Part shown: positions 54,697-64,000 of the stretch, piece after piece
Layout of the letters: every line of letters begins with the position of its first letter
Numbering within the stretch: the stretch's first letter is position 1
NCBI GenBank assembly: GCA_963971425.1
Contig: OZ020524.1
Coordinates: 11,783,845-11,847,844, forward strand
Length of the DNA: 64,000 bases
Direction: 5' to 3'
Source of the DNA: Bryoerythrophyllum caledonicum
Lineage: Eukaryota > Streptophyta > Bryopsida > Pottiales > Pottiaceae
The notes under the pieces: model-generated
What the model saw: the letters and a program-made list of their open reading frames with translations, nothing else
Told to the model about the DNA's origin: nothing
Databases searched by the model: none
Position numbers and translations under genes: made by a program

Positions 54697-55080
54697 ACCC
54701 TCAACCCTTAAACCCTAAATCCTCAAAGCCTAAAACCCCTAAACCAAAAATCCCTAAACTTTAAAACTCTTAAACCCTAAGATTATTATATATAAAAATC
54801 CTCAAACCCTAGAATTTTTAAATGTAGAATCCTCAAACCCTCAAACTTAAAAACCTCAAATCCTCAAATCCTATAATTTTTGAACTAAAATCCTCAAAAC
54901 CTTAAGTTCTTGAACCTAAAATCCTCAAATCCTAGAATTTTTAAACCTAAAGTCCTCAAACCCTTAAGTTCTTAAACCTCAAATCCTAGAATTTTCAAAC
55001 TTTGAATCTTTAATACTTAATCCTTAATCTTGAACCTTGAACTCAAACCATAAGCCCTAAAAACTTTAAATCCAAAAGTT
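54697..55080 (+). repeat. Degenerate CCCTAAA-like (telomere-type) repeat tract
   Basis: Many variants of aaaccctaa, aatcctcaaaccc and cccttaaacc follow the LCAT-like stop codon. The plant telomere unit is CCCTAAA; only a few exact copies remain here. Confidence 0.6.
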
Positions 55081-55647
55081 TTTTATTTGATATTTTTGTT
55101 TTTGAGTTATTTGTAAAGTTATCTGAAGTTTTGATAAGACAATTCGTCTTTTTGTTTTGTAATACTATCCTTTCCTCACTCTTGATAGCTATTGGATTGA
55201 TGGATGAGCTTGGTGGACTTTAAAATTCAAGTTAGCAAAAGTTTCAACGTTTGCTTTTGAGAAGGAAGTTATGATAAAGCATTGTGGGAATCAACATGAA
55301 TTTTTAGTGTTTGTGCTTTTAGCAAACTCACTCAAAGTTTTAATGAGACACCCCCATTTTTATCTGTATATGATATTATTTGTTTCCCTCTCTTAATAGC
55401 TATTAGATTGATGGAAGAGTTTGGTGGTGCATTCAAAGTAGTTTTAGTTGCCTTTTGAGAAGGAAGGAGAGATTGTGGATCTTAGTTGTTTTTTTTTCTC
55501 TTTGAATTTTATAATAGAAATATAGAGCTAGATTTAATATTAATAATTGAGAATAGAGTTAAAACTCTTGGTATCTTTACAAATAACTATATTGTTGGAG
55601 AATGTGAATGTTGTATAGTTGAATATTAACATTTTTCTATTGCTTAG

Positions 55648-55721
55648 GTGCCGATGGCTCTCATGTGAAGAAGGTGCAACAAAATTGGACTTCGTGGACA
55701 TGGAGGATGACTAGACACTGA
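55648..55721 (+). CDS. Possible alternative last exon of the LCAT-like gene
   Basis: In the last exon, accacag followed by gtctga (about 54677) could serve as a donor. The acceptor ttctattgcttag at 55647 opens a frame in the right phase, adding GADGSHVKKVQQNWTSWTWR and a few more residues before a stop at 55719-55721. The intron would be about 970 bp. The unspliced form ends at 54696. Confidence 0.3.
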
Positions 55722-55729
55722 ATATTACT

Positions 55730-56447
55730 GGTAATAATATTCTTCCCTCTTCCCTAAATCCTAGAACCCTTAACATGGTCTGCCTCTGGAGCTAGTATCG
55801 CTGGATATGATTCTTTGATGTGTTATTATTTATAATCATTTGTTAGAACATGAAATACCAGCCATCAAATATGATGGAAGATTTGTACAGATTTATTATT
55901 AAGAGTGTATATGTGAAGAAGCTCATACATTAAATTTATGTTCCATAAAAGTCATGGAATTTTGAAATGATTAAAGGATTCTATGAAAAGTAGGGTTGTT
56001 TTTAAGCGCATTGAAATTGCTTCTTTTTCTTTTATACTTTATTTGTTCTATTCAATTCTTAATTTGTCAATCTTAGCATTAAAAAAATTTAAACATAAAA
56101 ATAAAAATTATAAGAGATTTCAAGATTTATTGATGATGTAGTCTACTAGAGTTGCTTTTAATGTATGATAAATAATAAAAGGTGCAATGATAGTGCTAAT
56201 TAGATATAGAGCCTTATTTTGCTATTCCATGTAATGATTGCATATGAGATATTGGATTTTAATCCTTTAGAGTCCTAGTGGTTATTTAGTAGTCATGTAT
56301 TGTGTGAAATTTGTAAAGATATGGAATTTATGCAAGACTAGATTCTATATTTTGAAATACAAATTTCTCACTCGTATTGTAAAATTAAATCATGGTCTTT
56401 GGTATATATATGTCTTTAAACCCTTGACAATACAATATCACATACAT
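55730..56447. other. AT-rich spacer, nothing recognised
   Basis: There are only very short frames and no repeat that I could match elsewhere in the window. Confidence 0.4.
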
Positions 56448-56977
56448 TTAACCTCAAAAGGACCACGGCCAAGTTTGCACAAAACCTAGTCCAAAAGTGC
56501 CACTATAAAAGAAAAGGCATTTTAAAGTGAAAGTTTGGACTTTTAACCATAAGATCTTCAAACAGACTTCTATATGGACTTGCCATTTTTTTTTGGTAGC
56601 AATGTATTGCACACATTTGAAGATTACAGTGTTTGGAATGCAAGAATTTCTTTTTTTCACCCCTTGCTTAACAATGTGCAAAAATGTTTGACTTGTGTTT
56701 AAATGTTTTTTACACTAAAGACAAGATTAATTTTTGACATCTTTAAAGAAGGTAATATTCTTTATATGTATGAAAAATCTTAATATCAATAGAAACTTCA
56801 AGAATTTTTTTTTAAGTTGCTTGAAGTCCCCTGTGTTGCACTTAGAATAGCATAACTTTCTTTTTAAAGATCCAATGTAAAATAATAAAATTCCACAAAG
56901 CTACTACTATGAGACCATCGGAACCTGCCCAAAATGAAAAACGTCCTCCTAGGGGAAAACGGTCTTTTAGGAGTTAA
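56448..56977. mobile_element. piggyBac-like element PB-10, inverted, internally shortened
   Basis: It begins TTAACCTCAAAAGGACCACG and ends ggtcttttaggagttaa. The interior is the PB-1 sequence in reverse (aagatcttcaaacagacttctatat, aatgtgtg-aa-tgtttgac). Confidence 0.65.
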
Positions 56978-57627
56978 TATATAAGGAATACCCACAAACA
57001 TTATGCCACATAGAAATAAGGAATACATTCTAGTGGAATTTATTTTGCCATAAAACGATGATTGAATTTGTTTCCCATGTTGAAACATGCTATTTTTTCA
57101 ATTAGAATAAAACAAATTATTTGAATGATGATAAAGAATATTCAAATCATCTTTGCTTGATATTCAAGAAATTTTTATAAAGAAGATGTAAACTTTAGGA
57201 TTATATATATATGCATTCAATGATTCGATTGATTTTTATTAAAATAAACTTTGTAATAATTGGAAGATTAGTTGTAAAAGCCTTTAAAAAGTGATTCAAT
57301 AATCATAAATTATCAAACATTCATACATGATTATACATCAAATAGGCGGTTAGACATTAAATAGACAAGTGGTCATTAAATAGATGCTCGGACATTTTTT
57401 AAAGCATCGGACATGAAAGGAACTCTTGGACTTTAAATGAAAAAACCGTTGGGACATTAAGTTAACTCTACATAATTGAATATACTATCCTTCTACAATA
57501 CGCTAATTCTAAATTGACCTTGAGTAATTGAAAATCTATTGTAAGATATATAACTACTCATAGTGAAACATCTCACGAACAAATAACTCCCACCCACAAT
57601 TTACCCTTTCTTGAAACTCATACACAA

Positions 57628-58310
57628 TTAACCCTTAAAAGACCATATCCCCCTATAAGGACGATTTTCATTTCGGGTAGGTTTCTATGATCAAGAGAAT
57701 TTTTATTGTTTTTCTCAAGATGCGGCACAATAGCAGCTTTGTGGGAATATAAAGTTTTTCACACCAGACCTTCAAATAAAGAAGTTATGCTATTCTAAGT
57801 GTAATAATGGGGACTCCAAGCAACTCCAAGATTTTTGCTAGAAGTTTCTATTGAAATTAAGAGTTTTCATACATATGAAAAATATAATTTTCTTTGATAA
57901 TGCCAAAAAAACAATTCTTGTCTTTAGTGCAAAAAAGTGTTTAAACCCAATCAAAATTACTGGAGAGAGTACAAAAGAAAATTCTTCTTTTTAACATAAA
58001 ACTTAGAGATCTTTATATATATTTAAAAAAAAAAGAATTCCACAACAATATGTAGTGTAAACCTTCTTTTTAACTATTTGGATTATTGCTTTGAAAAATA
58101 TCAATTTCATAAACAAATAAATTGTGAATTGATAAATTTTGAACCTCTACTCCTTGTACAATTATTTTGGATATGCTACACCCTTGCTCTATCTCATAAA
58201 ATTGGTACAAGGAACCACCATCATTCTTAACCACCATCATTCTTAACCACCATCATAACTTAGACCTTGTGTAGTCCAAAAAAAGTTCATTTTCAGACCC
58301 AATAATTCAT
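57628..58310. mobile_element. piggyBac-like element PB-11, right end not found
   Basis: It begins TTAACCCTTAAAAGACCATA and then follows PB-1 (gggtaggtttctatgatc, ttgtctttagtgcaaaaaa, cttagagatctttatat). Similarity fades near 58300. Confidence 0.6.
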
Positions 58311-58831
58311 TTTTTACTAGAAAATGAATGCCTATTCTTCATGTTAAAAAATGACTCGCTAGAAACTCCGTGGAATAATATATCAAATTGTTCACAAACT
58401 AAAAACAAATGTTCAAAGTACCATTCCTTGCACATAGACTATCATCTCCAAAATCCCCCAAAAAGGAAATAGAAAAGCTTTTTGCTAACCAATCCTAAAA
58501 TTCGCAAGTGAGAGTGGATTTTCTTGTCCACACTCAAAGCATCTCACCATTCTCCAAAGAAAAATTCTCTAAAGACACTTCATTCAAGTGAAACAATATT
58601 CTCTCATTTAGAAGAATGCACGCCACGTGTCATGTTCTCACCACGTCCATTCACCTTGGAAAGCCAAAAAAAGAAGTAAAAGTGAAAAGTGAAAAGTAGA
58701 AAAGAAAAAAGAAAAAAGAAAAAGAAAAAGAAAAAGAAAAAAAGATTTAATAATAATAATAAGTAATTAAAAGTCAATTTCCATGCTCGTACTAATTTGA
58801 TCATGAAATAACTCAGGCTTCCAAAACTCTG

Positions 58832-59060
58832 GATCAAACTCCCGATCAAACTGAAGTTTCACGGTCGGGAGTTTGAGGAGGAGTTTGAGGAGGAGTTTGA
58901 GGAGGAGTTTGAGGAGGAGTTTGAGGAGGAGTTTGAGGAGGAGTTTGACAGGGAGTTTGATCGGGAGTTGTAGAGGCCTGATTTGTGAGTTGTTTTCGTG
59001 ATCGGGACTAGTTTGATCTGGGAGCCTGAGTTGTGGGACTCCCGATCAAACTCCCGATGA
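58832..59060. repeat. 12-bp minisatellite flanked by inverted 12-bp motifs
   Basis: Eight 12-bp units at 58869-58964: six gagtttgaggag, then gagtttgacagg and gagtttgatcgg. The inverse motif, actcccgatcaa, occurs twice to the left (near 58838) and twice to the right (near 59040), so the tract can form hairpins. It lies about 400 bp upstream of the RING gene. Confidence 0.85.
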
Positions 59061-59366
59061 GAATCTCTCCGGGGCTGCATACCGACAGAGACTTGATCAG
59101 AGCCCAGCACTTGAACCATGAATACCACCATTGATTTTCATCCAACTACGGCTCGAAATCGCAGTCGGTACTCACAATCTCGAACACCCACCTCTCTCAT
59201 TCTCACATGTGAATTCAATGCACCCTTTTGCTCATCTGTAAGGTGAACCCCTGCTCATCGCAGATTCTGGCTTCACAGATCGATCGCTCATGTGAACTAG
59301 GAAGCAAATCTAAAGCTTTGGGGGCAGGAAGGAAGGTGTTTCTCTTGGGCGGAGAGGAGGCAGCAA

Positions 59367-62300
59367 ATGGGGAGCTGCTCTAGTGATGAGGTGGGTGCTT
59401 TTCGCCTTGCTTTTTGGTGCTTTTCCAGGGTTTGTGACCTAGTTTTGGATGCCTGCAGGCGGAGCGGATGTGGACTCGGTTGCTGGCCCATGAGAGGGGC
59501 ATGCACGTCGACCAATTGGCGGCGGAAGAAGGATTCCATGCTGAAGTGAGTATGTGGTTTGATTTGTGATGATCATGTTGGGTGGTTGTTTTTTGTTTTG
59601 GTTGTTTGATTGTTGTTGTTGTTTTTTCGGGATTTGGAGATTGCGGAGTTGCATGAGAAGCTGATGATGAGCTGCAAGAGAGCGCCGGCGTCGCAGCGGT
59701 ACTTGGCGGAAGACTGTTACATCAGGTTTCTGAGTTTCTTCGATGTGGGGCGTCCAGGAATGGGTTCTGCACTGGATGTCAGTGATATATATGGCATTTT
59801 GAAACCACTTGAACTGGTGAGGAGGACTCCTTTCTGAGCTCACCCAGAGTTTTAGGTTTTAGGGTTTAAGGTTTTCGCTGTTTTTCTCGCTTCTGACGAA
59901 ACCGCGGGTTCATTTGGAGCTGATTTTCTCTCTCTTTTGCAGGAGATCGAAGAGGCGTTCGAGAAGATTCATGATGACACTTCCGCAGCGATTTTCGAGT
60001 GGTTGGAGGATCGCCTGGTGAATCATCTCGCTTAATGTTCTACGATTCTGGCAAACTCCTCAGTGCCTCTGAGATGCTGATGATTTTCTGTGTGCAAACA
60101 GGCTGGCTCGGTCATCTCTAGTCCGAGAATCTTCGGCATTCTCTCCAAGTTCCTGGCATGTGACCAGAAAAGAAGATGGGAAACAAGGTGCGTGACTGAC
60201 GAGATGTTGCCAAGTGATTTTCGTCCTTCATTCTCACGTTGGTGATGATGGCACCTGTAGGTACTTGAAGCTGTTCTGGAGACACTCAGACGGTGTTTCC
60301 GGGAGCGATCTCGTGTCTTGCCTCCACAAAGTTGCCAAGCACTACTCGCCGAAACCTGTAAGCAACCAATTCCCATCACATTCTGTATTTCTTTCTATCT
60401 AAGAAACAGTAGAGTTCTTTCTCGAAGTCAAGAGCTCTAGATGTGGACGCATGATTTTCACCCTTTGTTGATGACACTGATTTGTCACCATGTCCAGGAA
60501 GTAGAAGCGCAGGAGAAATTCATGCAGACCGCCGCGAAGCGAGCGTCGTTTTTGAACGCGTGTTCAAGTGCCGACATTGCCATTTGGTTCTCCAATGACG
60601 TCGACCGTGCACTCACGGATAAAACCAAACTCTATGTAAGTGGCACCTTCGTAGCTTTCATTAAACCTCAAGATGGGGTTACCAATGGAAAGAAGAAAGT
60701 GTTTGGTTGTAACATGTGATAGTGTAAATCAATAAGTTTTTATTTTTATTTTTATCAGATTGTAGCTTGCTCATCAAACCTGAAATGAGTTCCTACAAAC
60801 TTCTATATGAGAGTTTGGACATACGTTTCTATTGTTCTATCTGGTTCTAGCTTCTTAACGTGTCAGAAAACTTACCGAACTAAAAATACCAATTGAAAGA
60901 AGAAAGTTTCACCTGTAACATCATGTGGTAGTTTAGATGCACTTTCATATGAAGTTTCTATAGAGCTTTATCCCCTCCTCTATCTTGGTTGTCGATTTCA
61001 GGATGAGAAGGAGAAGCGGTGGGCAAGAAAGGAGAACACCGCCAGATACAACTCGGACAAAACTCCTGAGTTTCCCACACTGGCCAACGCTCTGGCCATC
61101 GACCTGCCAATCGCGTCGCGCCACGACATGGCCAAGGAGTGCCTGAGCCGCTTGGAATTGGCTCGCCACATGAGCCCTGACCTCAATCCTCATGACTCGT
61201 AAGGATTCAGCAACACCACTTCTCTTGCTAGTTTTATGAAGAAGAAAAAACATTCATGGTTGGCTTCGAAAGTCAATAAGATACCTCCTCTTTTGATTTA
61301 ATATACTACTCTCTCCTCACTAGGTCAATAGAAGAGCTCGGTGGTCTTTCAATTACAATCCTTCTTTCAGTTTCAACAAGATATCCCCTCGTTTTGACTC
61401 CTCTTTCCTCACTTGTTAGAGCAATAGAAAAGCTTGGTGGTCTCTAAACTCACGTCAGAGTAGTGTCATCCGTCTTTGAAAGAGTTTCAAAGATGAGATC
61501 AACCCTGATGTTTATTTAATTATTAGCTGCCTTTCTTTCCCTTTGAAAATGTCTGAGTTCAGGAACTGCGTCATTTAAGTGTTGAATCCCAGAATTGTTC
61601 TGTTTGTGATGCAGGTTAACATTGACCTCGGTGATAAGCACCGTCATCTCCCCTGAAGTGCAGACGCTGAAAGCGTTGAAGAACGAGACCAAGTTGTATC
61701 ACAAAGCTGTGGCCCAAGTGGAGGAGCTCAGCGACAGGCACTTGCAGGCGTATGACGCTTTGAAAAGAGAGCAGTTTGAGACTCTGGACAAGGTAACGAT
61801 GACAATCTTTGTTTTCGTTTCAGGATCAAAAACTCTTCAATGCAAAAAAATAATAATTCTGCAGTAACGTCCATCTTTTCTGCATCCACATAATATTGGG
61901 CAATGAACAAAGTCTTGAATCTCTTATCAACGGACAGTCTTTTTCATCCAGCCATGTTTTGAAGATTATCACTGTAACTTACACGGTTTTCTTCTTCTCA
62001 ATCTCCACTTGAAGAAACTCCCATTTCTACGATGCAACACTCATGGTTACATCGTGGGTGCAGTTTTTTGAAACGTGCCAAAAAGAGAAGGAAGATGTGG
62101 TGAAGGAGGCGCTATACACAAAGGCCAAGTGTTTGGCAACCATAGAGAGAGCTGGCATTGATGAAGATGTGCGGATGTCGTCAGAGGACTTGCTGAAGCG
62201 GATGCTTCAAGAAGCCGGGGGCGCTTTCAAGAAGGTAAGCCTCCTTCAATAGCAAAAAACAAACCTCCAAGTGTCCAAACAAATCCCATGTCGTAGAGTA

Positions 62301-63178
62301 AACTCTCTAGTACTTTCCGTCAGTGGCTGTAAAACAAGAGAATGATCTACACTCAAAACGTGGACAAGCCACAAAGCAGGAGAGCAAGCTTCAACCTCTC
62401 CTCCATAGACCATAGGTGTAGGGATTCCAATCACTCAGTGTGACACCCGTTTTTGTCATAGAATTGAGCTCCTTTCTAGAGACTAGAGGAAGACTAGATT
62501 GAGATTACACCACTAGAGAACAGCAAGCAGCCACTTTTATTGTTTCGAAGGCGTAGAGCGCTTGCTTTTGGTTTTTTTCTTTTCAGATGTGTTTTTTTGT
62601 TATAGAATTGAGCTCCTTTCTAGTGACTGGAGGAAGACTAGATTGAGATTACACCACTGGAGAACAGCAAGGAGCCACTTTTATTGTTTCGAAGGCGTAG
62701 AGCGCTTGCTTTTGGTTTTTTTCTTTTCAGATGTGTTTTTTTGTTATAGAATTGAGCTCCTTTCTAGTGACTAGAGGAAGACTAGATTGAGATTACACCA
62801 CTAGAGAACAGCAAGGAGCCACTTTTATTGTTTCGGAGGCGTGGAGTGCTTGCTTTGGTTTTTTTTTTTTTTTCAGATGTGTTTTTGGTTGATGTTTTTA
62901 AATGGTTTTTTTTTGTTTTTTTTGTTTTTGGTACTCTTGTGCAGGTGGAGGGCAAGCACAAGGTGGAGAGTGTGCAAGAGAATGCAGACAGCAGTGAGTG
63001 CGCGCTTTGTTACTCCAAGTTCTCGAAGAAGCGGAAGAGGGCGTTTCTGGATCCGTGTGGGCATGCCAGCGCCTGCTTTGAGTGCGCCACCCGAGCTTGG
63101 GAGCAGAAGCCCAACTGCCCCTGGTGCAAAGCCGTTGTGGAGAAACCTATCCCCCTTCCTGCCAAATTGTTCTTCTAA
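59367..63178 (+). CDS. C-terminal RING-finger protein with coiled-coil region, family not recognised
   Basis: Eleven exons: 59367-59390, 59459-59545, 59640-59816, 59943-60017, 60102-60187, 60261-60357, 60498-60635, 61002-61198, 61615-61792, 62064-62234 and 62945-63178. They total 1464 nt (487 aa) and all phases close. A C3HC4 RING lies at 429-471 (Cys429, Cys432, Cys448, His450, Cys454, Cys457, Cys468, Cys471), as in E3 ubiquitin ligases. Residues ~330-400 are Lys/Glu-rich and helical (KALKNETKLYHKAVAQVEEL), probably coiled coil. The long helical N-terminal part matches no domain I can name. The start MGSCSS fits N-myristoylation at Gly2 with possible palmitoylation at Cys4, so membrane attachment is plausible. 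A single CACGTG lies at 58624. Ubiquitin ligase activity is inference from the RING. Confidence 0.85.
62461..62890 (+). repeat. 144-bp tandem repeat (three units) in the last RING-gene intron
   Basis: Units begin gaattgagctcctttctag at 62461, 62605 and 62749. Each ends in a T-rich tract and cag (ttttttcttttcag or longer). The three units are more than 95 percent alike by eye. The genuine acceptor lies further on at 62944. Confidence 0.9.
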
Positions 63179-63187
63179 CCTGGAGCA

Positions 63188-63216
63188 ATAGGGTTAGGGT
63201 TTAGGGTTTAGGGTTG
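63188..63216 (+). repeat. Short TTTAGGG (plant telomere-type) run
   Basis: Ten bases after the RING-gene stop codon, gggtttagggtttagggtt gives about three telomere-type units. It probably belongs to the 3' untranslated region. Confidence 0.7.
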
Positions 63217-63345
63217 AAGCAGTTCGAGATTGCATACAAAAAAAATAAAATTGATCCTATATTCCTTGTAAAATTTGGTACATATGAAGAGAGGAGATAA
63301 TTATACTATTATTTTTCAGTGATAGCCAATAGAATTACAATTCCA

Positions 63346-63580
63346 ACCCAAGTGATTTCATATTTTTCTGATGAAAACTGAATTAGTTATGAATTTTCAA
63401 ACTGTGCAGCCATGTTTAGTGGGTGGCCAGCAGTAGGTACCCCTATAACCAACGACCAAAAGTCTTGACTAATAGCAAACCTCCATTTGGAGCTCAGTTG
63501 GTGGTAATGGGATGGAAGAGGGTTGGATGTACCCCAATTTTACAGGCGTTGGCTATGGGTTTTGGTTGGTTATGGGGGAG
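63346..63580 (+). repeat. Dispersed repeat, copy B
   Basis: It is collinear with 37976-38235 (gaattagttatgaattttcaaa, gctcagttggtggtaatggg, agagggttggatgtacccca). The open frame 63512-63907 crosses this repeat and the next element and is not a gene. Confidence 0.7.
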
Positions 63581-63589
63581 CTTATCTTA

Positions 63590-63979
63590 GAGCATCTCCA
63601 CTCCTGGCGTGGAATTTTCCATGCTAGGACGGGAAAAAAATTTCACACCAGGAGTGGTTTAGGGTTTGGTGCTTGCTTGGCTCCACCGCAAGCTCCAAAA
63701 AATTTTAACCAAAAAAATGCTTTGACCTTTTACCTCCCTCCACCAATGACACGGCGCCATGTGTCGACATCAATGACATGGCGCCACATGTCGCGAGGGT
63801 ATGGGTGTGTCACCAACATCAAAAAATGGCGCACTCCCCCATCCAAGGAGATTTTGGTGTGCCATGCACCAAAACTTCTAAAATTTTATAAAGTTTCCCC
63901 GTTTTGAGGTGTTGGGTGCAACTTTTTGACCTCACAAAACTCCAATTTGGTGGTTCTCTGTCTCCAGGTGGAGATGCTC
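63590..63979. mobile_element. PIF/Harbinger-like MITE with TTA duplication (390 bp)
   Basis: The ends GAGCATCTCCACTCCTGG and CCAGGTGGAGATGCTC are inverted, and TTA flanks both (63587-63589 and 63980-63982). GAGCATCTCCA ends are common in plant Harbinger-type MITEs. The centre has a repeated gacatggcgcca-catgtcg block. Confidence 0.85.
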
Positions 63980-64000
63980 TTAGTGGGTCAAATTCCATCC

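Noticed and set aside
63512..63907. 131-codon frame near the window end
   Set aside because: It spans the border between a dispersed repeat and a Harbinger-like MITE, so it is accidental.

Overview
The window reads as nuclear DNA of a green plant of the streptophyte line, possibly a charophyte alga or an early-diverging land plant. The evidence is five spliced protein genes, four of which resemble plant families (a CSU1/NOSIP RING protein, a NOL/NYC1-type short-chain dehydrogenase, a large glycine-rich membrane protein like Arabidopsis At5g11700, and an LCAT4-like phospholipase), GT-AG introns of mostly 80-350 bp, and short runs of the plant telomere motif TTTAGGG. I cannot name the species.

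Layout. 1-7.9 kb is transposon debris: a decayed Tc1-type transposase, three PIF/Harbinger-like MITEs, a Mutator-like MITE and a piggyBac-like MITE. At 7.96-8.86 kb lies a CSU1-like gene (+). Converging on it, at 9.5-12.2 kb (-), is a five-exon NOL-like dehydrogenase. 12.4-39.5 kb is a gene-poor transposon field. Its centre is a 5.4-kb piggyBac element (19523-24907) with TTAA target duplications, 14-bp terminal repeats and a transposase frame carrying the full D-D-D signature. About a dozen non-autonomous elements with nearly the same ends surround it. The field also holds two SINE-like families with clean target duplications, a 1.6-kb palindromic tandem-repeat element and a 1.6-kb long inverted repeat. 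39.5-49.2 kb carries a CpG-rich promoter and leader region and a 21-exon gene (+) for a 1453-aa secreted/membrane glycine-rich protein. 50.3-54.7 kb carries G-boxes and a 10-exon LCAT4-like gene (+, 506 aa) with a 66-bp tandem array spanning an exon-intron border. 54.7-59.3 kb is AT-rich spacer with degenerate telomere-like repeats, piggyBac-like MITEs and a 12-bp minisatellite. 59.4-63.2 kb is an 11-exon RING-finger gene (+, 487 aa), followed by more MITE sequence to the window end.

The host genes do not form a pathway: two are ubiquitin-ligase-like (CSU1-like, RING), one is related to chlorophyll b reductases, one is a lipid acyl hydrolase/transferase, and one is a wall/membrane protein of unknown role. 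What ties the window together is transposon biology. A potentially recent piggyBac element sits among shorter elements that share its ends. Exon models were built by hand from splice sites and reading phase. In every multi-exon model the phases close and the total length is a multiple of three. I recognised no LTR retrotransposon, tRNA, rRNA or CRISPR array.
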